From positions 44,420 through 108,419 of the forward strand of contig NZ_VZDQ01000002.1 of assembly GCF_009602435.1 (NCBI RefSeq): a stretch of 64,000 nucleotides of DNA, given 5' to 3'. This stretch comes from Sediminibacillus terrae. GTDB taxonomy: Bacteria > Bacillota > Bacilli > Bacillales > Amphibacillaceae. How positions within the stretch are numbered: position 1 is the stretch's first letter; each line of letters begins with the position of its first letter. Below the pieces are notes generated by a model. It was not told where the DNA came from and searched no databases. It worked only from the letters and a program-made list of their open reading frames with translations. The position numbers and the translations under genes are program-made. Below, piece after piece: positions 26,272 to 35,019 of this stretch.

Positions 26272-26460
26272 TTATGATGCTGAGCGCCCTAAAATAGCAG
26301 GCATGATTTTTGACCGCACATACGGAATGTTCATCGAAACAGTCACAGCAAGCTTTCGCAGTGTATTGACTGCAAGCAGTGCGTTAAGTATTTTAAATCG
26401 TTTTTGAAAAATCATACCGGCGGTGATAATGATCGAGCATGCAATCAGAAATGACCTCAT
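26272..26460 (-). CDS. yqgO: Small membrane protein YqgO
   Basis: 62 residues: one N-terminal membrane helix (RSFLIACSIIITAGMIF) then a basic tail. AAAGGGTG lies upstream. It sits 62 bases after the 5-formyl-THF cyclo-ligase gene and ahead of the rhomboid gene, the position of yqgO in B. subtilis. Function unknown; assigned mainly by place and size. Confidence 0.65.
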   Translation of the reverse strand: MRSFLIACSIIITAGMIFQKRFKILNALLAVNTLRKLAVTVSMNIPYVRSKIMPAILGRSAS

Positions 26461-26522
26461 GTTCTACACCCTTTCTCACTGGATGCTCTTATCATGCACC
26501 AGGTGAATCAATTTTATGCTTT

Positions 26523-27080
26523 CTAAAATATCAATCCTGTTTCCGTTATGAGATGATCAACCGCAATATCGTAAGTATCTCTTGGAACCTCATCAATTAA
26601 CTGTTCATTACTTGTCAAAGCAAGGGTGGAATTTGAAAAACCGGATAGAAAGCGATCGTAATATCCCCCGCCATAGCCGATCCTATAGCCTTGCCGATCA
26701 AACAATAAGCCCGGGACGATGACCAGGTCAATTTGCTGCTTCGGGATAGACTGGGCTGCATCAGGATTTGGTTCCAGTAAATCAATATAAACACACTCTA
26801 ATTGGTCATAGGACTTCAAATGATAAAATATTATTTCCGGAACTTTCGGGTAACACTTGGGGACACAAACGTTTTTCTTTTCCTTCCACGCCCTTTCGAT
26901 GATCATCCTGGTATCCCATTCGTGATGTTGGGAGACAGTCAAAGCAATTGTATTGGCCCTTTTCCAATAAACCGAATCGAATAAGTGTGACGCCAACTTT
27001 GTTTCTATCGATTCCCTTTTTTCAGCAGGCATGTCTTTTAGCAATTGTTTAGCCATCGTCCTCCATTCGCTTTTTTTCAT
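26523..27080 (-). CDS. yqgN: 5-formyltetrahydrofolate cyclo-ligase
   Basis: Converts 5-formyl-THF to 5,10-methenyl-THF with ATP, returning a stored folate to the one-carbon pool. 185 residues, the usual length. The hallmark GYRIGYGGGYYDRFL is near residue 130, preceded by LVIVPGLLFD. The N-terminal KKSEWRTMAKQLL carries the typical lysine- and arginine-rich substrate-binding helix. It probably leads the short unit with yqgO. Confidence 0.92.
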   Translation of the reverse strand: MKKSEWRTMAKQLLKDMPAEKRESIETKLASHLFDSVYWKRANTIALTVSQHHEWDTRMIIERAWKEKKNVCVPKCYPKVPEIIFYHLKSYDQLECVYIDLLEPNPDAAQSIPKQQIDLVIVPGLLFDRQGYRIGYGGGYYDRFLSGFSNSTLALTSNEQLIDEVPRDTYDIAVDHLITETGLIF

Positions 27081-27174
27081 TACCCAGCCCCCTATCCTTT
27101 AATGCTCGCTTTGCCATGCTTTGATTCCATCATATCAAATGAAAAGCAAGCTTGGTAAGCTTCCGCAACTTTCC

Positions 27175-27344
27175 GGTTCTCTCTCAAATGTGATGGTGTG
27201 ATTTTTCTTCCACCCTCTCTTTTTCGAAAGCGCATTCTAAAAACAGCTAATTTACTAAGGCCGCAGAGGGAATGAGTGTATTTCTTTGCACAATGCAGGA
27301 ACACCCATCAAGACAGAGGACACCACCACATTCAGTATTGAGCC
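27175..27344 (+). mobile_element. ISL3-like terminal-inverted-repeat element remnant, short copy 2
   Basis: Left end ggttctctctcaaatgtgat; right end complement begins ggctcaatactgaatgtggt. At 170 bp it is an internally deleted form of the copy at 28984-29372, in opposite orientation, sharing ttcttccaccctctcttt and cctgcattgtgcaa blocks. Confidence 0.65.
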
Positions 27345-27387
27345 AATTTTCGCGTCATTTAAATGAGGAGATTCATGAATTCAACAA

Positions 27388-27428
27388 ATAAAAACCCCCG
27401 CCAAACTATGTTGGTGAGGGTTTTAACA
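27388..27428 (-). terminator. Terminator of rpmG
   Basis: AAAACCCTCACCAA ... TTGGCGGGGGTTTTT on the minus strand with a T-run. Confidence 0.75.
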
Positions 27429-27464
27429 CATACAGCTTCCGGGTGAACCGGATTTACTGTAAGC

Positions 27465-27614
27465 TTATTTTGTTTCGCGGTGCAGTGTATGCCGACGCAA
27501 ACGTGGAGAATATTTTTTTAGCTCCAAACGTTCTGGATGCTTACGTTTATTTTTAGTAGTAATATAGTTGCGGTCACCAGTTTCGGTGCAAGCAAGTGTA
27601 ATGTTTACACGCAT
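27465..27614 (-). CDS. rpmG: Ribosomal protein L33, form lacking the zinc cysteines
   Basis: 49 residues: it begins [20 protein letters not shown] and ends [24 protein letters not shown] site precedes the ATG. L33 binds 23S rRNA near the E site. The zinc form has two CxxC pairs; here only one cysteine remains (ACTETG instead of CxxC, and KYSPR instead of KYCPR), so this is a C-minus type. It was too short to show up in a simple long-ORF scan. The neighbourhood (yqgN, yqgO) matches B. subtilis rpmGA. Confidence 0.93.
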   Translation of the reverse strand: MRVNITLACTETGDRNYITTKNKRKHPERLELKKYSPRLRRHTLHRETK

Positions 27615-27991
27615 TCTTTATCCCTCCAAACCTTCTTCAAATGTAATCAACATTTCAATCTTACATATCATTTTTCAGACTTAATAATATTACCAAAAAA
27701 ACATAACAATTTCAACCTCTTAACAGAAAGCATTCAAATAATCGATAGAATATGATATAACTGTTAATGGAAACAACCAATACTTCTTTCAGTAACCATA
27801 AGCAAGAACTTTATGCTTGATATTTTTTCGCCATTTAACAGGAAAACGAAACAAGTTTTAAAATAGTATAAAACGGTAAGTTCCAGATTCCTGTGTCTTC
27901 ATCCAGGTAAAAGGACTGGTCGCACTTCTATTATATATATGTGAGTTCAGTAGGATTTTCATATAAAGTATTTAAGAAAAGAGGAATTACC

Positions 27992-28351
27992 ATGGTTTAT
28001 GCACTATCTGCCTTATTGGCAGTATCCATCATTTTATTGATTTTATCCTTTTTTATGAACGACCGATTCAAAGACATCGAACAGCAATTAGAGCAGCTTT
28101 CCATTTCTTCCATGCAAGAATCCTATCAAATGAAGAAAAAGCTAAGAATTCTGGAAGAAGAACTGCTTGCGGACGACATGGATTTTATGGAAAACACCAA
28201 TCCTGCTTCACAAGGCACAACGCCGCCCATGTACCAAACAATCCTGGAACTCAATCACCAGGGAAAGTCAGTCGAACAAATTGCCAGGGAAACTTCCTTG
28301 AATGAGCATGACATACATTCCATTATAAAACAATTTTCTTCAAAGAGATAA
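27992..28351 (+). CDS. DUF6115-like single-span membrane protein
   Basis: 119 residues: one N-terminal membrane helix ([19 protein letters not shown]), a coiled-coil stretch ([14 protein letters not shown]...[13 protein letters not shown]) and a C-terminal helix-turn-helix-like segment ([20 protein letters not shown]). The layout fits the DUF6115 family. ATG 27992 has GAGGAATTAC upstream. The next gene starts 11 bases after the stop, so the two form an operon. Function unknown; a membrane-tethered sensor or scaffold is possible (inference). Confidence 0.72.
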   Translation: MVYALSALLAVSIILLILSFFMNDRFKDIEQQLEQLSISSMQESYQMKKKLRILEEELLADDMDFMENTNPASQGTTPPMYQTILELNHQGKSVEQIARETSLNEHDIHSIIKQFSSKR

Positions 28352-28362
28352 GGAGAATCAGG

Positions 28363-28839
28363 ATGAAGCAACCGATAAGGGCATTCGCCCTTGGCCTCTT
28401 GAGTGCTGTATTCGTGCTTGGCGTCAGCTATTATATCGAAGGAAAACCGACAGAAACAAAACAATCAAATGCAGAGATGCCGGCTTCCGAGATGGTTAAC
28501 AAGCTGGAAGCAGAAGGATATGTCGTTAAAACGCTGGACGAAATACAGACAGAACAATCAAAAGATGATGAACAAGCCGGACCAGCAGACGAGGAAGACG
28601 AAGAAAAAACGGAGGAACAAGAAGGAAAGACACCTGCCAGTATAGACTTACAAATCAAACCGGGTATGAATACGGAGGAAATCATCGATACCCTCTATAA
28701 AGCAGGTATAGTGGAAGACCGACAGAGTTTCACTGATTATTTAACCGATCAAAATTATAGTACCGCAATCCAGACCGGTGAGTTTCATATAGAAGAAGAC
28801 ATGTCTTATCAAGAGATTGCTGAAACAATCACCCGTTGA
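28363..28839 (+). CDS. Short YceG/MltG-like domain protein (YqzC-like)
   Basis: 158 residues: N-terminal membrane helix (residues 5-26), an acidic linker (DEEDEEKTEEQEG) and a C-terminal segment resembling the LysM-like start of MltG proteins: LQIKPGMNTEEIIDTLYKAGIV, then TGEFHIEEDMSYQEIAETI. The catalytic transglycosylase part of MltG is missing, so it is probably a wall- or peptidoglycan-associated binding protein, not an enzyme. Operonic with the preceding gene. Terminator at 28920-28961. Confidence 0.72.
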   Translation: MKQPIRAFALGLLSAVFVLGVSYYIEGKPTETKQSNAEMPASEMVNKLEAEGYVVKTLDEIQTEQSKDDEQAGPADEEDEEKTEEQEGKTPASIDLQIKPGMNTEEIIDTLYKAGIVEDRQSFTDYLTDQNYSTAIQTGEFHIEEDMSYQEIAETITR

Positions 28840-28919
28840 GCGTCATGCTTGCACGATGGCGGTGTGTATATAAGGAAAATCCGCATGTAAAGTAGCCTGA
28901 CATGGCACTCAAAGCGATA

Positions 28920-28961
28920 CCGAGCGAATTCGAATAGCACTTAGAATTCGCTCGTTTTTTG
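28920..28961 (+). terminator. Terminator with CGAGCGAATTC stem
   Basis: CGAGCGAATTC (28921-28931) pairs with GAATTCGCTCG (28944-28954) followed by TTTTTT. Confidence 0.85.
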
Positions 28962-28983
28962 ATTTGGATACCCTTTTCTTTTA

Positions 28984-29372
28984 GGCTCTATACTGAATGT
29001 GGTGGTGTCCCCTGTCGTGATGGGTATTCCTGCAGTGTGCAAGGTCACAGGAAAGGTAGATAAAGAAGACACGTATTCGTTTTAAAACGAGATTTTTTTG
29101 GCATCAAAGACTTTGAACGATTAAAGCATAAAATCTTATGGCAGCAAGCAGTTAAAAAGGCTCTATAGAGCGAAATAGCGTAGCAGTGGAAAATAAGCGA
29201 AACTCCTGCGGAAAAACGGGCCGCCGAGACCCCGCAGCGGGTTTTGCGAGGAGGCTCGGGCGTTCGCCCGCGGAAAGCGGGTTTATTGCGGTCTGAGTAA
29301 AATAGCTGTTCTGAGCCTTTCGATAAAGAGAGGGTGGAAGAAAAATCGCACCACCACATTTGACAGAGAAAC
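28984..29372 (-). mobile_element. ISL3-like terminal-inverted-repeat element remnant, copy 3
   Basis: Starts ggctctatactgaatgtggt and ends caccaccacatttgacagag, an inverted pair of about 24 bp. No transposase frame. It encloses a GC-rich palindromic repeat (29195-29285, with gaaactcctgcgg and cgcccgcggaaagcg). It lies in a 685-bp gene-free gap before phoU. Confidence 0.68.
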
Positions 29373-29525
29373 TTCTTTTAACCTTTTGTTTGATAGTGCG
29401 CTAAGCCAGGTTACGAGAAAACCGGTCCAATTGTGGAATCGTCCGGTTTCTACTTTGGCACTATGCTTTTGTCCCTGCTCCTCTTTGCTTGATCCCCTTG
29501 TGTCGGCCACATTTGGTTTTATAGA

Positions 29526-30185
29526 CTATTTATTTAAGTCCAATGTTTCCCCTTTAACCAAATAAAGGATGCTTTCACCGACATTGGTGGTGTGGTCGGC
29601 AAAACGTTCAATGTACCTTGCGCTAAAAGCCATCTGCATGATGTGTTGTATTTTTTGTGGGTTCGTCGCCGTTTTTTCGAGCATTTCCCTTACTACTTCA
29701 CCATACATGTTATCGACAAGATCATCCAGCTCCGCCAGTTTTCTCGCCAGAGTGATGTCCTCATATTCAAAAGCTTTGACGGAAAGGTCCACCATTTTTA
29801 AAGCCGTTTGCTTCATATCATTTAAGGCGGGGTGGATTGTCAGTCCATGGTGTTCGCCTAAATGAATGGCTGCTTTCGCTATGTTTTTTGCGTTATCGCC
29901 CATTCTTTCTAAATCAGAGGAAATGCGCAAAGCGATGATCAACCTTCGTAAATCTGTTGCAACGGGCTGTTGCCGGGCAATCATCAAAATCGCATCTTCA
30001 TTGATTTTCAGCTCCTTTTCATCCAGTTGCTTATCGTATTCGATTATCTCGTTGGCCAGGTCGATGTCCTGGTTATACAATGCTTCCATAGACTTTTCCA
30101 GCATTTTTTCCGTTTCGTGGGCAAGACTGATTATTTGGCTCCTTAACGCAGTCAATTCTACCTGGAACTGTTCTCTTGCAACCAT
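29526..30185 (-). CDS. phoU: Phosphate transport regulator PhoU
   Basis: 219 residues with two PhoU three-helix repeats, each with the metal-binding E/D pattern (RMGDNAKNIAKAA and ERFADHTTNVGESI). PhoU links the Pst transporter to the PhoR kinase and restrains phosphate uptake. Last gene of the pst operon, 22 bases after pstB. AGAGGAGAT precedes the ATG. B. subtilis lacks a phoU at this place, so the gene is a real difference from that model. Confidence 0.93.
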   Translation of the reverse strand: MVAREQFQVELTALRSQIISLAHETEKMLEKSMEALYNQDIDLANEIIEYDKQLDEKELKINEDAILMIARQQPVATDLRRLIIALRISSDLERMGDNAKNIAKAAIHLGEHHGLTIHPALNDMKQTALKMVDLSVKAFEYEDITLARKLAELDDLVDNMYGEVVREMLEKTATNPQKIQHIMQMAFSARYIERFADHTTNVGESILYLVKGETLDLNK

Positions 30186-30207
30186 CTTATCTCCTCTTTC
30201 CTATGAA

Positions 30208-30984
30208 TTAACCGAACCGGCCGCTTATATAGTCTTCTGTCCGTCTGTCGGATGGCACTGAAAACAAACTATCTGTATCCGAAGCTTCTATTATTTCGCC
30301 ATGAAGAAAGAATGCTGTTTGATCAGATATTCTCGCAGCCTGCTGCATATTATGGGTCACAATGACGATGGTGTATTGATTCTTCAGTTCGCTGATCAAT
30401 TGCTCGATCCGGAGAGTGGAAACCGGATCCAAAGCCGAAGTGGGTTCATCCATCAATACAACACTGGGTTTGGTGGCAATTGCACGGGCAATACAAAGAC
30501 GTTGCTGCTGTCCGCCTGATAAACCAAGAGCAGAACTGTTCAAGCGATCCTTCACTTCGTCCCATAAAGCAACTTGCTTCAAAGAAGTTTCCACCACTTC
30601 ATCCAGTTCTTTTTTCCTTTTCATTCCATGTATTCTCGGGCCATACGCTACATTATCATAAATGGATTGCGGGAAAGGATTTCCTTTTTGAAATATCATT
30701 CCGATTTGTTTTCTTAGGTTAACTAAATCTACTTTGTCTTTTAAAATATTTTGTCCGTTAAAATGCAGTTCACCTGATAATTTAACACTTGGAATCCTTT
30801 TAACCATCAAATTCAACGTTTTGACAAAAGTCGATTTTCCACATCCAGATGGCCCGATTACCGCCGTCACTTCATTCTCCGGAATTTCGAGATGGACATT
30901 TTTCAATGCCTGGTTGTTTCCATACCATAAGTTCATGTCTTGTACATGAAAAACCGGTTTCACTGTGGTTGTTGTCTTGTTCAT
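30208..30984 (-). CDS. pstB: Phosphate ABC transporter ATP-binding protein PstB, second copy
   Basis: 258 residues: Walker [14 protein letters not shown] near 42, signature LSGGQQQRL near 155 and Walker [12 protein letters not shown] near 175, with the PstB-specific [18 protein letters not shown]. It energises import of phosphate through PstC-PstA. Two neighbouring pstB genes (about 55-60% alike by eye) occur also in B. subtilis (pstBA, pstBB); this is the distal one. Confidence 0.93.
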   Translation of the reverse strand: MNKTTTTVKPVFHVQDMNLWYGNNQALKNVHLEIPENEVTAVIGPSGCGKSTFVKTLNLMVKRIPSVKLSGELHFNGQNILKDKVDLVNLRKQIGMIFQKGNPFPQSIYDNVAYGPRIHGMKRKKELDEVVETSLKQVALWDEVKDRLNSSALGLSGGQQQRLCIARAIATKPSVVLMDEPTSALDPVSTLRIEQLISELKNQYTIVIVTHNMQQAARISDQTAFFLHGEIIEASDTDSLFSVPSDRRTEDYISGRFG

Positions 30985-31001
30985 GTCTCTGTTCCCTCCC
31001 T

Positions 31002-31820
31002 TTATCCGAATCTGCCAGAAATATAATCTTCTGTCTTTTCTTGATCCGGATTGGTGAAAATCTTCTCGGTTTCTCCATATTCAATGACAGATCCATTCAA
31101 GAAAAACGCTGTTTTGTCCGAGATTCTGGAAGCCTGTTGCATGTTATGCGTGACAATAACAATCGAATAGTCTTCCTTCAATTGCAAAATCAACTCTTCA
31201 ATTTTGGCATTGGAAATCGGATCCAGAGCAGATGAAGGTTCATCGAGCAGTAGTACGTTAGGTTCCATTGCAAGTGTCCGGGCGATGCAAAGTCGCTGTT
31301 GTTGTCCTCCTGACAACGATAAAGCAGAATCGTGCAGCCTGTCTTTAATCTCGTCCCATAAGGCAGCCTTCCGCAAGCTTTCTTCGACGATTTCATCTAA
31401 CTGCTTTTTCTTGCGGATTCCATAGAATCGTAAAGCATGCGCGATATTGTTATAGACTGATTTAGGAAATGGATTCGGTTTTTGAAAAACCATGCCGATT
31501 TCTTTACGCAGTGCGATTGTATTAATGTTCTTTGAAAGGATATCCACGCCCTCATACATTATTTTCCCTTCATTCCAAGAAACCGGGATCAAATCGTTCA
31601 TCCGGTTGATACTGCGCAGAAATGTCGACTTCCCGCAACCAGAAGGACCGATCAATGCAGTTATGGCATTTTTCTCTATATCCAGGTTGGCATGTTTCAC
31701 TGCCTGATTGTCCCCATAATAAATACTCAGGTCCTCTGTCTGCAGTATGGTTTCTCTTTTTATCTCCATTGCTGTCGGATGTTTATGCAACTTTGGTTCA
31801 ATTGTAATTGTAGCAGCCAT
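31002..31820 (-). CDS. pstB: Phosphate ABC transporter ATP-binding protein PstB, first copy
   Basis: 272 residues: Walker [14 protein letters not shown], PstB-typical [17 protein letters not shown], signature LSGGQQQRL and Walker [17 protein letters not shown] 31820 follows AAGGGG by 8 bases; ATG 31841 in frame overlaps the pstA end without a clear site. It lies 21 bases after pstA. Paralogue of the next gene. Confidence 0.93.
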   Translation of the reverse strand: MAATITIEPKLHKHPTAMEIKRETILQTEDLSIYYGDNQAVKHANLDIEKNAITALIGPSGCGKSTFLRSINRMNDLIPVSWNEGKIMYEGVDILSKNINTIALRKEIGMVFQKPNPFPKSVYNNIAHALRFYGIRKKKQLDEIVEESLRKAALWDEIKDRLHDSALSLSGGQQQRLCIARTLAMEPNVLLLDEPSSALDPISNAKIEELILQLKEDYSIVIVTHNMQQASRISDKTAFFLNGSVIEYGETEKIFTNPDQEKTEDYISGRFG

Positions 31821-31841
31821 ATCGAATACCCCTTTATTCAT

Positions 31842-32729
31842 TTATTTACCTGCCGTCATTTTTTTATGGACGGCGCTGCCGAGCCACCTTGCCAATAAGT
31901 TGAAAATCAATACTGCCAAAACCAGGACTGCAGAAGATCCATTTGCAATTTCCCTGATATCCGGCATGATACCATTTGTATTCACTGCCCAAATGTGAAC
32001 AGCCAACGTTTCCGCCGGTCGAAAAATGTTCAACGGAGAAGTCTCTGAAAAAGGGTTTAAGTCCAGATAGTCAAGCCGCGGTGTAGACAGCCCCGCTGTA
32101 AACAACAGAGCTGCCGCTTCTCCGAATACACGCCCTGACGCAAGAATGGCGCCTGTCAAGATTCCCGGGAATGCCGATGGAATCAGCACTGTCTTGATTG
32201 TATGCCAATGAGTGATGCCCAAGGCCAGACTTGCTTCTTTCATTTCAGCAGGAACAGATCGAATGGCATCTTCACTGACACGCACCATAACCGGAATATT
32301 GAAAATCGTTAAAGCCAGCGCACCGCCTATAATGGTATAGCCCCACCCTGTCGTGTTGACAAAAACCAAGAGCCCGAACATACCGACGACGATCGAAGGC
32401 AGGGAGGCAAGCATTTCAATACAAGATCGAATGAAATTGGTCACTTTTCCCGGCTTGGCATATTCCGCCATATAAATACCACCACATACTCCAAGCGGTA
32501 CAGTGATCAGCATCGTGATAAATAAAATATAAATAGAATTGAATAGTTGATCCCTAATTCCCCCTCCTGCCCGTACAGAGCTGGAAGGAGTGGTCAAAAA
32601 TTCCCAGGAAATTTGCGGTACACCTCTGAACAGAATAAACGAGAACAGCGCGGCCAGAATGGCAACGATGATAAAGGCTATTGCGATAAAGACTCCTGTG
32701 GCGATTCGATCTGCTACCTTGCTGTTCAT
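31842..32729 (-). CDS. pstA: Phosphate ABC transporter permease PstA
   Basis: 295 residues with six membrane segments and the binding-protein-dependent transport motif SLALGITHWHTIKTVLIPSAFPGILTGAIL near 175-205 (EAA loop that docks PstB). Forms the channel with PstC. Its start overlaps the pstC stop by one base (TAATG), with AGGAGG upstream. Confidence 0.94.
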   Translation of the reverse strand: MNSKVADRIATGVFIAIAFIIVAILAALFSFILFRGVPQISWEFLTTPSSSVRAGGGIRDQLFNSIYILFITMLITVPLGVCGGIYMAEYAKPGKVTNFIRSCIEMLASLPSIVVGMFGLLVFVNTTGWGYTIIGGALALTIFNIPVMVRVSEDAIRSVPAEMKEASLALGITHWHTIKTVLIPSAFPGILTGAILASGRVFGEAAALLFTAGLSTPRLDYLDLNPFSETSPLNIFRPAETLAVHIWAVNTNGIMPDIREIANGSSAVLVLAVLIFNLLARWLGSAVHKKMTAGK

Positions 32730-33652
32730 TAGATTTTCCTCCTAGATGACAAGTATCGGACAATTAATATGAAGACAAACGAAATAATCAATAAAATCAG
32801 ACCCATGGACCATAACGTGTTGTTTTCGACACTTCCATAGGTGGTGTGCCCCATGTTTAGTGTAATGATCGTCGTTAGCGTGGCAGAAGGATCTAGTAAA
32901 CTGGCCGGCAGGCTCCTGACATTTCCGATGACCATTTGGACCGCCAATGCTTCGCCAAATGCCCGAGCCATCCCAAGAACGACTGCTGTCAACAAAGATG
33001 GCAATGCGGCCGGCAGCAATACTTTCCGGATTGTCTGCCATCTAGTCGCTCCGAGCGCCAAAGAACCTTCTCGTAAACTGCTCGGCAAAGCTCCCATCGC
33101 ATCCGTTGCAATGGTAGTGATCGTCGGCAAAATCATGATGGACAGTACGATGGTACCTGCAAGAATACTAAAACCGGTCCCAGTGCCATGTTCTCTAATA
33201 AAAGGAACCAAAATTGTAAGCCCTATGAATCCATAAACAACAGAAGGAATTCCTACCAGCAGCTCAATGACTGGCTGCAGGACTTTCCTGCCCCAAGACG
33301 GGGCTATTTCTGTCATGAAGATCGCTCCGCCAATGCCTAACGGCGCTGCAATCAATGCGGAGAGGAAGGTGACAGCCAATGAACCAAAAATGAATGGCAA
33401 TGCACCATAGCTCGGATCGTCTGCTAACGGGTTCCAGTTGGTGCTGGTTAAAAACTCAATGGGACTTACATGGTTAACTAGAAAAGATTGCAGCCCCTTC
33501 ACAGTCAGGAAAATTGTTACGGACACCGTCGCTGTAATCATGATTAACGCACACAGCGTAACCAGAATTTTCCCTCTCAATTCACCTAAAGACCTGTTTC
33601 GTTTTGATTTTATTAATCGCTCTCCCGCTGATAGAGCTGCTTTATTTTCCAT
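32729..33652 (-). CDS. pstC: Phosphate ABC transporter permease PstC
   Basis: 307 residues, six membrane segments, EAA loop EGSLALGATRWQTIRKVLLP near 210 and the PstC-type GKILVTLCALIMITATVSV first helix. ATG 33652 follows GGGGTG; the 11 codons upstream are not supported. Second gene of the operon, separated from pstS by a hairpin-containing gap of 77 bases. Confidence 0.94.
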   Translation of the reverse strand: MENKAALSAGERLIKSKRNRSLGELRGKILVTLCALIMITATVSVTIFLTVKGLQSFLVNHVSPIEFLTSTNWNPLADDPSYGALPFIFGSLAVTFLSALIAAPLGIGGAIFMTEIAPSWGRKVLQPVIELLVGIPSVVYGFIGLTILVPFIREHGTGTGFSILAGTIVLSIMILPTITTIATDAMGALPSSLREGSLALGATRWQTIRKVLLPAALPSLLTAVVLGMARAFGEALAVQMVIGNVRSLPASLLDPSATLTTIITLNMGHTTYGSVENNTLWSMGLILLIISFVFILIVRYLSSRRKI

Positions 33653-33675
33653 AGTAAACACCCCTAATAAGTCAT

Positions 33676-33709
33676 CACAGGGCAAATGCTTTTTAGCATT
33701 TACCCTGCT
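33676..33709 (-). other. Hairpin between pstS and pstC
   Basis: CAGGGTAAATGC pairs with GCATTTGCCCTG, one mismatch. On the coding strand it is preceded, not followed, by the homopolymer run, so it looks more like an mRNA-stabilising or processing hairpin protecting pstS mRNA than a full terminator. In the opposite direction it would resemble a terminator. Confidence 0.6.
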
Positions 33710-33729
33710 TTTTTTCTTGTTTTTCCATC

Positions 33730-34698
33730 TTATTTATCTGTTTGATTTCCTTCTGCATCGCGTTCTACTTGCATTTTGGTCGAAGCGATATATCCTTGCT
33801 CAGGTAATAGACCGGTTTGGACTTCATCACTCATTAAGTAGTCAAGGAACGTTTTGGCAAGGCCTTCTGCTTCTCCGTTTGTGTAAGAGTGCTGATAAGC
33901 CCAAATCGGGAATTCACCGCTTTGTACGTTTTCATCATTTGCTTCCACTCCATCTATTGACAGGGGTGTTACAGAGTCATCGGTAAAGTAAGAGAAAGCC
34001 AGATAACCAATCGCGCCTTCAGTTTCACTGATAATTTGCTTTACCGTATTAGAAGAATCTTCAGTGACACCCTCTGCAGGAGTTTCTCCATCAAGACCGA
34101 AGTTCACGAAAGTTGCGCGGGTTCCAGATGAATCCGGACGGTTGACCAGCGTAATATCAACATCTTCTCCACCCAATTCAGACCAGTTCGTGATTTCTCC
34201 GGTGAATACTTTTTTCAAATCTTCTTTCGAAATATCATCAATTCCCACTCCAGGATTCACTGCCGCAGTCATCCCAACTACAGCAACCTTGTGATCGACT
34301 AATTCATCAGCAGGAATGCCATCTTTTTCTTCTGCGAACACATCCGAGTTTCCAATATCTACTGTTCCTTCAGACACTTCACTAAGACCTGTACCAGATC
34401 CGCCGGCGTTGACTTGAATGTCTGCTTCAGGGTTTTCACTCATGAATTGTTCTGCTGCGGCTGCTACCAGCGGCTGCATAGCACTAGAGCCGGAAATGGT
34501 AATTGAGCCAGAGGCACTTTCATCGCTTGCACCTTCGTCTGATTCACTTTCAGAACCTTGTCCGGCATCTGTCTCTTGATCTGTTTCATTCGAACCGTTT
34601 GATTCTTGTTCTTCTCCATTGCTTGATCCACATGCTGCCAACATCCCTATCAGTAAAATCAACAATGCAGCAAAGGATAATAACTTCGTTTTCTTCAT
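33730..34698 (-). CDS. pstS: Phosphate-binding lipoprotein PstS
   Basis: 322 residues: signal peptide with lipobox LAAC near residue 22, then an acidic low-complexity linker rich in Ser, Glu and Asp, then the PstS fold with GSSAMQPLVAAAAEQF, AGGSGTGL and PDSSGTRATF phosphate-binding loops. Captures inorganic phosphate outside the membrane and hands it to PstCA. Leader gene of the operon behind the four-repeat PHO box. Confidence 0.95.
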   Translation of the reverse strand: MKKTKLLSFAALLILLIGMLAACGSSNGEEQESNGSNETDQETDAGQGSESESDEGASDESASGSITISGSSAMQPLVAAAAEQFMSENPEADIQVNAGGSGTGLSEVSEGTVDIGNSDVFAEEKDGIPADELVDHKVAVVGMTAAVNPGVGIDDISKEDLKKVFTGEITNWSELGGEDVDITLVNRPDSSGTRATFVNFGLDGETPAEGVTEDSSNTVKQIISETEGAIGYLAFSYFTDDSVTPLSIDGVEANDENVQSGEFPIWAYQHSYTNGEAEGLAKTFLDYLMSDEVQTGLLPEQGYIASTKMQVERDAEGNQTDK

Positions 34699-34765
34699 AA
34701 GTTTGTTCCCCCTATAGTCTTATAAAATGATTGTCGCCTATCCGGCTACAAATACATCGTAACGT

Positions 34766-34809
34766 GTTAGTTTTAAGTAGCAGTTAACTGCTTGTAAAGA
34801 TCGTGTAAA
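34766..34809 (-). promoter_or_regulatory. PHO box (PhoP binding repeats) upstream of pstS
   Basis: On the minus strand four direct repeats occur exactly 11 bp apart: TTTACA-N5-TTTACA-N5-TTAACT-N5-TTAAAA, from 34809 to 34766. This matches the TT(A/C/T)ACA-type PhoP repeat array of Bacillus Pho promoters. A possible -10, TACGAT, lies at 34761-34756. I infer induction by PhoP-phosphate under phosphate starvation. Confidence 0.88.
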
Positions 34810-34966
34810 TTTACTAGATAAATAGTCCTGATTGGTAGATTTTGTTGTGAGGCAGGGATGAAAGTTCCTGAATGACTTAAATGGCGGGAAAGCGGCCGTC
34901 ACCTGTGACCGAAGGTGCGGCAGGCACAAAGGGCAAACGCAGATATCTTCACTTTTCAACCAAAAA

Positions 34967-34999
34967 AGCCCTTGGCAATATATTGCCAAGGGCTTCTCC
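34967..34999 (-). terminator. Terminator of the PBP gene
   Basis: GAAGCCCTTGGCAATA / TATTGCCAAGGGCTT with T-run on the minus strand. Confidence 0.88.
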
Positions 35000-35019
35000 T
35001 GTAATCTCGTTTTATTGAT

